Shown here: positions 9,176 through 17,935 of the stretch, piece after piece
Layout: each line of letters opens with the position of its first letter
How positions within the stretch are numbered: the stretch's first letter is position 1
Origin: Thaumasiovibrio sp043421945
GTDB taxonomy: Bacteria > Pseudomonadota > Gammaproteobacteria > Enterobacterales > Vibrionaceae
Length of the DNA: 64,000 nucleotides
Direction: 5' to 3'
Assembly (NCBI GenBank): GCA_043421945.1
Contig: JBHOGO010000003.1
Span: 62,001 to 126,000, forward strand
Notes under the pieces: model-generated
The model's database searches: none
The model's input: the letters and a program-made list of their open reading frames with translations, nothing else
What the model was told of the DNA's origin: nothing
Position numbers and translations under genes: made by a program

Positions 9176-9796
9176 ATGTTAGACCGCTGGTCTGTCAAAG
9201 TGATCCGTTATCCGCTGAAAGTGATAGCTGCGGGAGTGGATCGATTGTCAATTTCAGCTAACCAAGTGACAGTGTTTGGTTTCGTACTTGGCTGCATGGC
9301 TTTTGTTGCCATCGCGAGTCAATATTTTTTAGTCGGGCTGCTATTCATCGTATTAAACCGAATAGCCGATGGCCTTGACGGCGCCTTGGCAAGACGTCAT
9401 GGGATCACTGATGCAGGCGGTTTCCTTGATATCAGTTTGGATTTCTTATTTTATGCCATGATCCCCCTTGCCTTTATTATCGCTAATCCTGTTGATAATG
9501 GTGTGGCTGGTGGGGTGTTACTGACCACATTTGTCGGTACAGGAACGAGTTTTTTAGCGTTTGCGAGCCTTGCAGGTAAGCATGGTATTGAAAACCCCGT
9601 CTATGAAAATAAGTCCATTTACTACCTCGGAGGCATTGCCGAGGGGACGGAAACGATAGCGTGCTTTATTCTATTCTGCTTATGGCCAATGTGCTTCTCA
9701 GAGATTGCGTATAGCTTTGCAGCGTTGTGTTTAATCACGATTACATCGCGTATTTACTATGGCTATCGAACGCTTAAACCACTCCATCCACGTTAA
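9176..9796 (+). CDS. CDP-alcohol phosphatidyltransferase family membrane protein
   Basis: A 206-residue integral membrane enzyme. It carries the complete family signature DG-x2-DG-A-x-AR-x8-G-x3-D-x3-D (from ADGLDGALARR to FLDISLD, about residues 62-88), whose Asp residues bind the metal ions and the CDP-alcohol. Five to six hydrophobic segments follow. Family members join an alcohol such as glycerol phosphate, serine, choline or inositol to a lipid or soluble acceptor. The substrate cannot be deduced here; it is not clearly PgsA or PssA. AAGGGAAG lies before the start. It stands alone between topA and a convergent chemoreceptor gene. Confidence 0.85.
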   Translation: MLDRWSVKVIRYPLKVIAAGVDRLSISANQVTVFGFVLGCMAFVAIASQYFLVGLLFIVLNRIADGLDGALARRHGITDAGGFLDISLDFLFYAMIPLAFIIANPVDNGVAGGVLLTTFVGTGTSFLAFASLAGKHGIENPVYENKSIYYLGGIAEGTETIACFILFCLWPMCFSEIAYSFAALCLITITSRIYYGYRTLKPLHPR

Positions 9797-9860
9797 TCAG
9801 GTTGTTTTTTCTACAACTAGACACGCGAATGAAGTGCCGCTTGAGTGGGTATATCTATAT

Positions 9861-9886
9861 GAAGGTTGATATTCAACCTTCAATTT
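9861..9886. terminator. Hairpin between convergent genes
   Basis: GAAGGTTGA-TAT-TCAACCTTC, a perfect 9-base stem with a 3-base loop followed by AATTTTC. It lies between the phosphatidyltransferase and the convergent chemoreceptor gene and is a likely terminator. Confidence 0.6.
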
Positions 9887-9896
9887 TCTGGCTGGG

Positions 9897-11522
9897 CTAG
9901 CTGAGTTTAAACTGAGTGACTTGTGTTTCTAAGGTTTCTGCCAACCCACTGATGAGCGCAGTCGAAGCTTGGTTATCGACGGCGAGTGCTGACGCACGCG
10001 AGGAATTTTGAGCGATGAGGTTAATACGCTCTGAAATGTCGTCACCGACTTGGGTTTGCTCCTGTGCTGCTCCGGCAATTTGATGATTCATTTCAGTAAT
10101 GGTACCCAATGCAGATGCAATCACTTGTAAAGCGTCAGCAGCTTGCGTCGACATTGCGACTGACTCTTCACTTGATGCTTTACTTTCATTCATGGCACTA
10201 ATTGCACGTTCAGAGCCTTGCTGTAGCTTCTCAATCATCACTTGAATTTCTTCTGTGCTATCTTGGGTGCGTTTGGCGAGGTTACGGACTTCATCGGCGA
10301 CAACGGCAAAACCTCGACCTTGCTCACCGGCACGAGCGGCTTCAATTGCGGCATTCAACGCTAGTAAGTTTGTCTGCTCTGCGATTCCACGAATGACATC
10401 CAGAACCGTGACGATGTCGGTGACATTGTTACCAAGTTCAGCGATAACCTTCGCAGCTTCATCGATTTGGCCAGCCAGCATTTCGATAGCATCACTCGAT
10501 CTCCCAACAACTTGCTGCGCATTTTGTCCCTCTTTGTCGGCATCCTGTGTTGCCAGGGCTGCATTATTGGCACTTTCCGCGACTGTTTTCGCTGACAGTG
10601 ACATTTCCGTCATCGATGTTGCGACCATATCTGTTTCTGCGTGTTGCTCATCTGATATTTGGCTGACGTCCGTTGCGCGCTGCTGTGCTTGTCTTGTTTC
10701 ATCTTCAAGTTGTGTCGTGGCATCGGCGACGTGCTGGATGATACCGCGTAAGGAGGACTGCATTTTCACTACTGATCCATAGATACTTTCACTATCGTGT
10801 TCACTGTCTGTTGTTGTCGTGAGATCGCCTTTTGAGACTGCGTGGACGAGTGTTAGTACTTTGTCTGGATCATGACCGAGAGTTCGAAGAAGTCGATTGG
10901 ATGAGTGAATGAGTAAGCTACCGATGATGGCAGCAAGAATAAATGATATCGCAAGTTTCCAACGTGCCGTTTGCCAGAATCGGGCGTTGACTTCGGTATT
11001 TCGTATACCTGTACCGACGGCCCAGCCCCATTTATCAGAGATCACTGCAACAGACTTAAGGTGATGAATTTCACTATTATCACCAAGTGACGTCCAATTA
11101 TAGGCGACGACTTCACCGTTACGAGCACCGCGAACGGCATTCTGAAGTATGCTACCAACACTGTTACCGCTCCCATCTTTAAAGTCATGGAAACTAGTAC
11201 CGTGAAGTTGTGGATCGTGAGGTGCAGCAAGAAACTGCATCTGTGAATCAGCGACGTAGACATATTCGTTGTCTTTGTATTTGTTTTCTTGCAATATTTT
11301 AATCGCAAGCTGCTTACCTTGCGCCTCAGATATCAGACCTTCAGTCACGGCGTTTTCTATCTGTACAACGGTATTAAATGTACTTTTAAGTAATTGATAA
11401 ATCCGGGCTTCGTTATCAGTATTACTCGCATGACGCATTGTTAATAGCCCCACGAGTGTCACGCAGATCAATGCTGATAGGGTAAGACCGATGATCAACC
11501 AAACTTTCATTCTTAGCTTCAT
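9897..11522 (-). CDS. Methyl-accepting chemotaxis protein with single Cache sensor domain
   Basis: A 541-residue chemoreceptor. One membrane segment is near residues 8-30. The periplasmic sCache_2-type domain shows NEYVYVADSQMQFLAAPHDP and the closing WGWAVGTGI motif. A second membrane segment (about 188-207) precedes HAMP and the signalling domain with the invariant NLLALNAAIEAARAGEQGRG hairpin. Start: GTG is possible at 11528, but ATG 11522 has AAGGAAG at the right distance and is preferred. Such Cache receptors often sense small carboxylates or amines; the ligand here is unknown. It is monocistronic and convergent with the phosphatidyltransferase. The 325-base gap to the next gene contains no visible gene. 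Confidence 0.92.
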   Translation of the reverse strand: MKLRMKVWLIIGLTLSALICVTLVGLLTMRHASNTDNEARIYQLLKSTFNTVVQIENAVTEGLISEAQGKQLAIKILQENKYKDNEYVYVADSQMQFLAAPHDPQLHGTSFHDFKDGSGNSVGSILQNAVRGARNGEVVAYNWTSLGDNSEIHHLKSVAVISDKWGWAVGTGIRNTEVNARFWQTARWKLAISFILAAIIGSLLIHSSNRLLRTLGHDPDKVLTLVHAVSKGDLTTTTDSEHDSESIYGSVVKMQSSLRGIIQHVADATTQLEDETRQAQQRATDVSQISDEQHAETDMVATSMTEMSLSAKTVAESANNAALATQDADKEGQNAQQVVGRSSDAIEMLAGQIDEAAKVIAELGNNVTDIVTVLDVIRGIAEQTNLLALNAAIEAARAGEQGRGFAVVADEVRNLAKRTQDSTEEIQVMIEKLQQGSERAISAMNESKASSEESVAMSTQAADALQVIASALGTITEMNHQIAGAAQEQTQVGDDISERINLIAQNSSRASALAVDNQASTALISGLAETLETQVTQFKLS

Positions 11523-11847
11523 AACCACTTCCTTTGAATTGCTGCTAATATATATTTTTTGTAGTGAAATAAGTGTAATGACTCGTAGGGAGGAGTGACA
11601 TAATTAGTGTGTAAAAAGGCCGCTTTTATCACAAATATTGCAGTGATATGACAATTTAGCGCTGAAAAGGGATGTGTTAGTCGCTTTGTATAGGTTGATT
11701 TTTTTCTTTGCGATAAAAGTATGCGTTCAAAGAATACTGCTTTTGGTGATTACTTGTTGTTTGCATGACGAGCGCCGACGATTGCTTTTTTCATTCTCAA
11801 TTCGATGAGTGGTAAACTGATACCTTCGCCTTTACTCAGATTTTACT

Positions 11848-13542
11848 ATGCTTACTTCCGTTCAGTGCTTCACCCCTTTAACTCCGGTGGTCAAAAATAA
11901 AACTCACCCGTTAGCATCTTCAGCCACTCATCACGATGATGAGTATGGTGAATTACCTCAACGTTTTACTTTCCCTTATTACTATACGCCAGACCCCTTA
12001 TGTGAGATTGCGATTAAAGATCTTCAACAGAGAATGGTCGAGAGCGGAATGGATGAAAGCACTCAAGGTAATATGTATGGCGTGCTCTTGGTTCAAACAG
12101 CGAAAGGTGAAGTAGGATACCTAACCGGCTATGCGGGAGTAGAGAGTGAGTTAGATGGCTGCATTAATGCTGTGCCATCTGTTTACGATAAACAAGAAGT
12201 TAAAAAGCTAGCGCTCCATGCAAAGAAAACCATTGAACAGATAGAGGCACGACTTGCTGAGCATACTGATCGTTTATTGACGGAGGTTGATTTATTAGAG
12301 CAAGTCACTCAGCAATCAAAGCAGGAGATATCTGCACAGCAAGCCCGAATGGCTGAAGGGAAGCAAAGACGTAAGGCATTACGCTCCCAAACATTGGAGG
12401 GGCTTTCTCCTGAACAAGTTGATGCGCTAGGGCGAGAAAGCAGTCAGGAGAAGCAGTACCTAAAGCGATTGAAAGTAGAGTCTAAGAAAAAAATGACTGA
12501 GCAAGAGCAGGTCGTTGCCGTCTATCGAGTAAAGGTCAGTACGTTAGAGAGTGAAGTGTCTGATGCCAAGCATTCTCTTCAGCAGCAACGCTTTTCGCTT
12601 TTTCGTTTTCAAAATCAGTATGGTGTAGAGAAAGGGCTGGATTCACTTTACAACATCGAGTTGGCTGAACATATTCCAAATGGGTTAGGTGAGTGTGCGA
12701 TACCCAAATTGCTTAATGCGGCGTTTAGTTGGGGCTTGAAACCTCTTGCTATTGCGGAGTTTTGGTGGGGAACGACGCCAGAACGTGAAGTTCGGCAGCA
12801 TGGAAACCTGTATCCAGTATGTCAAACCAAATGCTTCGATATATTAAATCATATGCTGGAAGGTATAGACGTTGATGATAGCCCATTAACGGTAAATCCT
12901 GCTGAAGGCCGTGATATGGATATCGTGTATAAAGATGATGCCATTGTTGTCGTCAATAAACCCGCTGAGTTTTTGTCAGTGCCGGGTAAGTCGATTACTG
13001 ATTCAGTTTATACCCGAATTAGACGCCAATACCCCGAGGCAACGGGGCCGATTATTGTTCACCGACTCGATATGTCGACGTCAGGTTTAATTGTTTTCAC
13101 CTTAAACGCTGATGCAAATAAAAATATCCAGAAACAATTTATCGAACGCACGGTTACCAAGCGATATATCGCTGAGCTAGAAGGTGACGTAAAACAAGAT
13201 CGCGGTACGATTAACTTGCCGCTTTGTGGTGATTTAGATGACCGACCACGGCAGTTGGTCTGTTATAAAGAAGGACGTTCTGCTGAGACTGACTATGAGG
13301 TCATTGGTCGTACGCAAGTCAATGGTGTTTGCCGAACTCGAATTCGCCTTTATCCTAAAACAGGTCGAACACATCAATTAAGAGTGCATTGTTCACATAA
13401 GCATGGCTTGAGAGTGCCGATTGTGGGGGATGATCTTTATGGCTATAAAGCTGATAGATTGCATTTACACGCGGAGTATTTGCAATTTCGACATCCGATG
13501 TCGAATGAGTTGATTTCATTTCATGTGGAAGCTGGTTTTTAG
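11848..13542 (+). CDS. RluA family pseudouridine synthase with long N-terminal coiled-coil extension
   Basis: A 564-residue protein whose last 210 residues form an RluA-type pseudouridine synthase. The catalytic motif is HRLDMSTSGL near residue 406 (the Asp is the nucleophile), and the later conserved motif is GRTHQLRVH. The first 340 residues are not part of the standard enzyme. They contain a globular N-terminal part (to about 120), a Gln/Glu/Lys-rich coiled coil (about 125-270) and a linker. Typical RluA enzymes are about 220-330 residues long. The RNA target is unknown; the extension could bring specificity or bind a partner. No convincing ribosome binding site precedes ATG 11848, so the exact start is less sure. 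Confidence 0.88.
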   Translation: MLTSVQCFTPLTPVVKNKTHPLASSATHHDDEYGELPQRFTFPYYYTPDPLCEIAIKDLQQRMVESGMDESTQGNMYGVLLVQTAKGEVGYLTGYAGVESELDGCINAVPSVYDKQEVKKLALHAKKTIEQIEARLAEHTDRLLTEVDLLEQVTQQSKQEISAQQARMAEGKQRRKALRSQTLEGLSPEQVDALGRESSQEKQYLKRLKVESKKKMTEQEQVVAVYRVKVSTLESEVSDAKHSLQQQRFSLFRFQNQYGVEKGLDSLYNIELAEHIPNGLGECAIPKLLNAAFSWGLKPLAIAEFWWGTTPEREVRQHGNLYPVCQTKCFDILNHMLEGIDVDDSPLTVNPAEGRDMDIVYKDDAIVVVNKPAEFLSVPGKSITDSVYTRIRRQYPEATGPIIVHRLDMSTSGLIVFTLNADANKNIQKQFIERTVTKRYIAELEGDVKQDRGTINLPLCGDLDDRPRQLVCYKEGRSAETDYEVIGRTQVNGVCRTRIRLYPKTGRTHQLRVHCSHKHGLRVPIVGDDLYGYKADRLHLHAEYLQFRHPMSNELISFHVEAGF

Positions 13543-13599
13543 AGCTTCTTTTTATCAGAGCTACTTACGATAATAAGAAGTCACTGGGCAACAGTCGGT

Positions 13600-13800
13600 T
13601 TATGCCGCGTATCGATGAATTTGATGCGGGTAGATACGCATGCCAGTGATCGTGTTTTCGTAAACGGCTAAATCACTAAGGTATGACCACGCGATCATAT
13701 CGGTATTTGTACTCGCCGCTAGGCGTGTGATAACAAGGTCGATGCTTCTCCCTGCGTAATCTTTTTTTGGGAAGAACAGCTCTTTGATTGCAGATAACAT
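13600..13800 (-). CDS. Small hypothetical protein
   Basis: A 66-residue reading frame of unknown function. It has no clear membrane segment or metal motif. AAAGG lies about 7 bases before the ATG. The codons look ordinary, the frame fills the space behind the pseudouridine synthase gene (convergent), and the sequence has the mixed composition of a real protein. I do not recognise the family. It could still be a chance frame. Confidence 0.5.
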   Translation of the reverse strand: MLSAIKELFFPKKDYAGRSIDLVITRLAASTNTDMIAWSYLSDLAVYENTITGMRIYPHQIHRYAA

Positions 13801-14248
13801 ATAAAAACCTTTACTTGATGAATCTTTCTTGTTGAAGTTATTTGTATTTTATATGATCCGAAAAGTGTGATCAATGTCTAATTTTCGCACTTTCATTACT
13901 TTTTTTGTTATAAATTTACTTAACACTTTTTAGGCGTTACTTAGTTTTGTTTGCTTTCTCAATTTTAGTTTTGTTACTTTTTAGGCTTATACCTCTGAAA
14001 TTTTGATGGCATTCGGGGCCTGCATTAAGTTTTTAGGGTGTTTTCTTACCCGATGACTGTATATTTTCTGTTGCTAAGAGTGATGAATAGGCAGGAAGGT
14101 AACTAAATATTTCTATATGTAACCACTTGTTAGTGTTTGGCTATTGAGTTACTTGTTATTTGCTTAAACGCTTAAAATTGGGGGTATTTTCGTCGTTATG
14201 CAGGTTGTGTATGATGGAATTCACGATAGTGGTTAAAGGAATATTGGA
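13801..14248. other. Non-coding AT-rich gap
   Basis: 448 bases between a small minus-strand gene and a chemoreceptor gene. Many T runs are present, but there is no open frame, tRNA or clear hairpin terminator. It presumably holds the promoters of the two divergent genes. AAAGGA at 14235-14240 is the ribosome binding site of the chemoreceptor. Confidence 0.5.
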
Positions 14249-15874
14249 ATGCATGCGCTGAAAAACTTAAAGATTCGTACAAAAATTAGAATGCTTATTT
14301 TAGTCGCATTCGTACTGCTAACTTCGAATGCATACTATATTTTGCAGCAAAATTTAGCCAGTGATTACCTAGAAAGACAGCGTAGTATGCAACAACAAGT
14401 TGAAGCTGCTGTATCTATTGTTACAGGGTTCATGGAAAGCAATTCAACCGATAAGGCACAAGCTCAAGCTTCTGCATTGGAAGTTTTACGGAATATCCGT
14501 TACGACGGCAATAACTATTTTTGGATAACCGATACCAACACCAATTTAGTTTCTCACCCATTACGGCAGGCGACAGAAGGAAGCTCTGTCGCTAATGTTA
14601 CTGATGCTAGTGGGCAGTATCATTGGCAGGCCATGACACGAACGGCTCAAGCAAGTGGTAGTGGTTTTGTTGAATATGACTGGATTTCACCACAAGGAGT
14701 TGTGCATTCAAAATTGTCATTCGTTCAGCTTGTTCCAGGCACCAACTGGATCATTGGCACTGGCGTTTTCACCGACGATATAGATAGTGCTTTTTGGGCA
14801 AATATCCGTCAGCAACTGCTGTTGATTACTTTAAGTGTTGCCCTTCTGCTATTTATTGCTCGAAAAGTAGCCATGGATGTTTCGCACCCACTTCAACGAC
14901 TAGAACATCAGGTTCATCTTTTGGCTGAGGGGGATTTGACTCAATCATTTGCCCTTGATCGGGAAGATGAGATTGGAAAAATTGGCAATGCTTTAGATAT
15001 TGCCAGCTTGAAACTTCGTGACACGCTACAACAGGCTCGTGAAGCTGGGCGTAGTGCTGTTGACATGGCGCAGAGTATTGCTGCGGCGAGTGAGCAAAGT
15101 GCAACAAGCCTGACAGAGCAACAGCAGCAACTCACTCAACTGGCAACCGCCATGAATGAGATGAGCGCAACAATCAATGATATTGCAGGCAGTGCAGAGT
15201 CCGCGGCTAAAAATAGCAGTGACGCTAAAGTGCAGCTTGATAATGGTAACGTGCTGATGAACCAAACCATGAGCGCTATTCAACAGATCACTGAGTCTAT
15301 TGATAACTCCGGCCAAGTGATGGATAACCTCAAGCAAGGTGTGTTTGAAATTGGCGAAGTGACATCCGTTATCCAAGGTGTCTCAGAGCAAACGAATTTA
15401 CTCGCATTGAATGCTGCTATTGAAGCAGCTCGTGCGGGAGAGCAAGGTCGAGGTTTTGCGGTTGTTGCCGATGAGGTTAGAAGCTTAGCGGGTAGAACAC
15501 AATCATCGACAAGCGAAATTCAAACAACGATCGATATGCTGAATGACCAAGCATTGAAAGCGGTTGAAGCGATGCAAGACAATCAGACCGTTACGCGTTC
15601 CACCGTTGAATATGCTGCGCAAACCCAAGAATTATTAGCGAGCGTATTGGCAGAGCTTGCTGATAGTGACAACTTAATTACTCAGATTGCGACGGCGTCT
15701 GTTCAGCAGGGCAGTGTGACGGAAGAAGTTAATAGTAATGTGAACTTCATTAATGATGCCGCAGGGCAGATAAACACTGCAGCTCAACACCTTGCGATGC
15801 AAAGTCAAACACTCTCACAAACAGCAACACTACTTGATGAGCAGCTTGGGCTATTTAAACTCGATCTCGCTTAA
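14249..15874 (+). CDS. Methyl-accepting chemotaxis protein with single Cache sensor domain
   Basis: A 541-residue chemoreceptor with the layout membrane segment (about 13-31), periplasmic sCache_2-type domain, second membrane segment (about 188-207), HAMP, and signalling domain. The sensor shows NYFWITDTNTNLVSHP and the end motif NWIIGTGVF. The signalling hairpin reads NLLALNAAIEAARAGEQGRG. It is a different protein from the other Cache receptor in this window, as the sensor domains share only family motifs. Cytoplasmic output is through CheW/CheA. Start ATG 14249 has AAAGGA 8 bases upstream. It is monocistronic. Confidence 0.93.
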   Translation: MHALKNLKIRTKIRMLILVAFVLLTSNAYYILQQNLASDYLERQRSMQQQVEAAVSIVTGFMESNSTDKAQAQASALEVLRNIRYDGNNYFWITDTNTNLVSHPLRQATEGSSVANVTDASGQYHWQAMTRTAQASGSGFVEYDWISPQGVVHSKLSFVQLVPGTNWIIGTGVFTDDIDSAFWANIRQQLLLITLSVALLLFIARKVAMDVSHPLQRLEHQVHLLAEGDLTQSFALDREDEIGKIGNALDIASLKLRDTLQQAREAGRSAVDMAQSIAAASEQSATSLTEQQQQLTQLATAMNEMSATINDIAGSAESAAKNSSDAKVQLDNGNVLMNQTMSAIQQITESIDNSGQVMDNLKQGVFEIGEVTSVIQGVSEQTNLLALNAAIEAARAGEQGRGFAVVADEVRSLAGRTQSSTSEIQTTIDMLNDQALKAVEAMQDNQTVTRSTVEYAAQTQELLASVLAELADSDNLITQIATASVQQGSVTEEVNSNVNFINDAAGQINTAAQHLAMQSQTLSQTATLLDEQLGLFKLDLA

Positions 15875-15886
15875 TTGATAAAATGG

Positions 15887-15931
15887 TGCCTTCACCACTT
15901 CGCTGTCTAGGCAGTTTGGTGAAGGCAATTT
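15887..15931. terminator. Hairpin between convergent chemoreceptor and binding-protein genes
   Basis: TGCCTTCACCA and TGGTGAAGGCA form a perfect 11-base stem around a 19-base loop, between two convergent genes. There is only a short T tract, so this is a probable but not textbook terminator. Confidence 0.6.
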
Positions 15932-15988
15932 GATGAAGGCGTATAGCGCGCCAACGCTTATCCCGTTACGATTATTTTCAGCCCGAAC

Positions 15989-16984
15989 TCAAAGGGCAGC
16001 TTCCACATTTGCTGCTATATCATCTGATACCCATTGTTTCCATACTTGTGGGTAGTTTTCTAAAAAGTGGTACATCGCTTCCTCTGGCTCCGCTTGGTTG
16101 TCATCCATCCATGCAAGGAGTTGGCTCATGTCTTGATTGGTAAAGCCTCGATGTGCAAAGTAGTCGAAAGCTTTGGGCTCGTTGATCGCGAATGACTCCG
16201 TGGTGACTGTATGCACTGGTGCAGAAGGGTACATAGTGACTTTCGGCGACTCACAATCAGGTTGAGTCGTACAATCACGGTATTCATTAATATCGACACC
16301 TGAGCCAAAGTCTACCCTCACCATTTCATACTTCCCGAGTACTGGTGTAGGGGACCAATAGTAACCAAACCAGGGTTTCTTTCTCTCATAGGCACGAGCA
16401 ATTAGGCCTGAAAGTGCTGCGCCTGAGCCGGGGTCAATCATTTCAAATTGGTGGTCTTCTAATCCTAACGCATTGAAGAGATGGCTTGCGGTAATTTGGC
16501 AGGTCCAACCCGCAGGGCAACCATAAAAGGCATGTAGTTTATCTTGTTCAGGGTGCTCAAAGAGTTCAGCGTGTTTAATTACCCCTTCGATTGTGCTGAG
16601 TTCGGGGTACTCTTCTACGAGATAGGCAGGCACCCAAAAACCTTCCTCACCGCCATTCACTAAAGAATTTCCTGCGTAGCGTAAGCGTTTATTGGCGACT
16701 CCTTTATCCAAAGCCTCTTTGATACCATTCGTCCATAATTCTGGGGCAACGTCAGGCTTGCCTTTCTCTATCATAGAAGTACCTGTAGGCACTGTATCTC
16801 CGGGGATCAGCTCTGCATTACAACGGTAGCCATTGTTTAATATAAATTGATCAACATGGGCCATGAGACTGGCGGAATTCCATTTCATGTCTGCGATTGT
16901 TATTTCTCCACACTCATCAGCATGTGCATGAGGTGAAAAGGCGAACGCTATAGCAACTGAAATGACAGAAAGTGGAACCCTCAT
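15989..16984 (-). CDS. Periplasmic substrate-binding protein of ABC transporter, ProX/OpuAC family
   Basis: A 331-residue exported protein. ATG 16984 gives a signal peptide (MRVPLSVISVAIAFAFSPHAHA) with cleavage expected after AHA, and AGGGAGAT precedes it; a longer frame from 17137 lacks these. The mature part shows the family strings ADMKWNSA, PDVAPELW and PWFGYYWSPTP, typical of OpuAC-like binding proteins for glycine betaine, proline betaine or choline. Several Cys pairs may form disulfides. No ABC ATPase or permease gene is adjacent, so it is an orphan that must serve a transporter elsewhere. The ligand is inferred at family level only. Confidence 0.85.
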   Translation of the reverse strand: MRVPLSVISVAIAFAFSPHAHADECGEITIADMKWNSASLMAHVDQFILNNGYRCNAELIPGDTVPTGTSMIEKGKPDVAPELWTNGIKEALDKGVANKRLRYAGNSLVNGGEEGFWVPAYLVEEYPELSTIEGVIKHAELFEHPEQDKLHAFYGCPAGWTCQITASHLFNALGLEDHQFEMIDPGSGAALSGLIARAYERKKPWFGYYWSPTPVLGKYEMVRVDFGSGVDINEYRDCTTQPDCESPKVTMYPSAPVHTVTTESFAINEPKAFDYFAHRGFTNQDMSQLLAWMDDNQAEPEEAMYHFLENYPQVWKQWVSDDIAANVEAAL

Positions 16985-17271
16985 TAACCTATCTCCCTTT
17001 AGTGTTAATAGAGAATAAAGTGTATCGAAAATTGATTTCAATACTGAGAGACTCACTGCTATTTCGTGACTTGAGTATTGTTGTATAAGGATATTTTTAA
17101 TACGTGAGGATACTGCTCTATCGATAGTTTGATTCAAAGAACCATGAAAGTCGCAAGCTGATTAAGCAAACTATTGCGAAACATTTCGAATGATTAAACG
17201 TAGCTGCTGATAGCAACCATTGAGCTCAGTAAGGTGATGTGCGTAATTCATTTAATACCGAAGGAATCACA

Positions 17272-17474
17272 ATGGCTTGGATCTACTATCAATCGAGCGC
17301 AAAGCTCTATCATAATGAAACGTTTGTCTATAAAGATCCTAAATTCATGGTGAGTCGATTGCAAACCCAGGTAATGCTTCATCGGGTTGTATCATTCTAC
17401 CTCGGAAAATTCGCACTAAAATTTGGGAAAGTGGCGATCATTTTCTGGAAGTGAAAAGGAGAGAGTCAAATTGA
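17272..17474 (+). pseudogene. Decayed Tlde1-like (DUF2778, L,D-transpeptidase fold) effector gene
   Basis: The reading frame at 17272 begins MAWIYYQSSAKLYHNETFVY, resembling the N-terminus of Tlde1/DUF2778 proteins. In another frame, bases 17343-17474 encode IHGESIANPGNASSGCII followed by about 25 more residues, the C-terminal catalytic part with the His...Ser-x-Gly-Cys signature. The central 90 or so codons of an intact gene are missing, a stop codon (17340-17342) precedes the C-terminal part, and the two ends are out of frame. Tlde1 proteins are type VI secretion effectors that alter peptidoglycan tetrapeptides. The original stop TGA (17472-17474) overlaps the TTG start of the next gene, as in a coupled effector-immunity pair. 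This is read by eye and needs a profile search. Confidence 0.72.
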
Positions 17475-17830
17475 ACCATCTCAAATTGGCGATACCCTTA
17501 TTAATTTCATCAACATCATGTTGCGCTATAGCCTCACTCGATCCGCCTGACTGCTCTGGCACCGAGCGCTGGCCTTCAGCAATGGTGCAAGCGGACCTCA
17601 GAAATGAATTCGATGTCTCTTTGGCCACTATCAGCAATATTAAGGTTGATCGAATAGCCAATGAGCAACTCGATGATGAAGTGCACCGGCAAGTGCATGA
17701 CATTAAGGTATCACTGAAGAACGGAACGCAATATCAAGCCGTCACTGTTCATGATGCCTCACATGAAGAGTGTTCGATGTCTATGGTCAAAATATATTGG
17801 GTAGAGTCCGTTGAGGGTACACTCTATTGA
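17471..17830 (+). CDS. Small exported protein, probable orphan immunity protein of the decayed effector
   Basis: A 119-residue protein with an N-terminal signal peptide (MNHLKLAIPLLISSTSCCAIAS, cleavage likely after AIA) and a mature part with two Cys that could pair. I place the start at TTG 17471, 7 bases after AAGGAGAG; the longer frame from 17423 would overlap the effector remnant. The start overlaps the remnant's stop by four bases (TTGA), so the two were translationally coupled. Tlde1 effectors are known to be paired with small periplasmic immunity proteins, which makes that role the best guess. I do not recognise the sequence family itself. A perfect hairpin follows. Confidence 0.7.
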   Translation: MNHLKLAIPLLISSTSCCAIASLDPPDCSGTERWPSAMVQADLRNEFDVSLATISNIKVDRIANEQLDDEVHRQVHDIKVSLKNGTQYQAVTVHDASHEECSMSMVKIYWVESVEGTLY

Positions 17831-17875
17831 GGCTTTTAAATGTGGGATTGAATCTGCGGTATAACATAAAGAAGG

Positions 17876-17918
17876 TCAGTCGATTGTCTATGCTGTGAAA
17901 ATCGACTGATTAGTTTTG
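17876..17918 (+). terminator. Hairpin behind the putative immunity gene
   Basis: TCAGTCGATT and AATCGACTGA form a perfect 10-base stem with a 14-base loop, then TTAGTTTTGG. It lies between two convergent genes (immunity gene and miaE). Confidence 0.65.
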
Positions 17919-17935
17919 GCAGCACAGCATTAAGC

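Noticed and set aside
10255..10782. 175-residue frame opposite a chemoreceptor gene
   Set aside because: It is the antisense of the conserved signalling domain; the high Ala/Ser content mirrors the coding strand. A similar antisense frame occurs at 2348-2707.
17239..17454. 71-residue frame taken as an intact small protein
   Set aside because: Only the first 22 or so codons from ATG 17272 look meaningful. The rest reads through the C-terminal catalytic part of a Tlde1-like gene in the wrong frame, so it is better described as a pseudogene.
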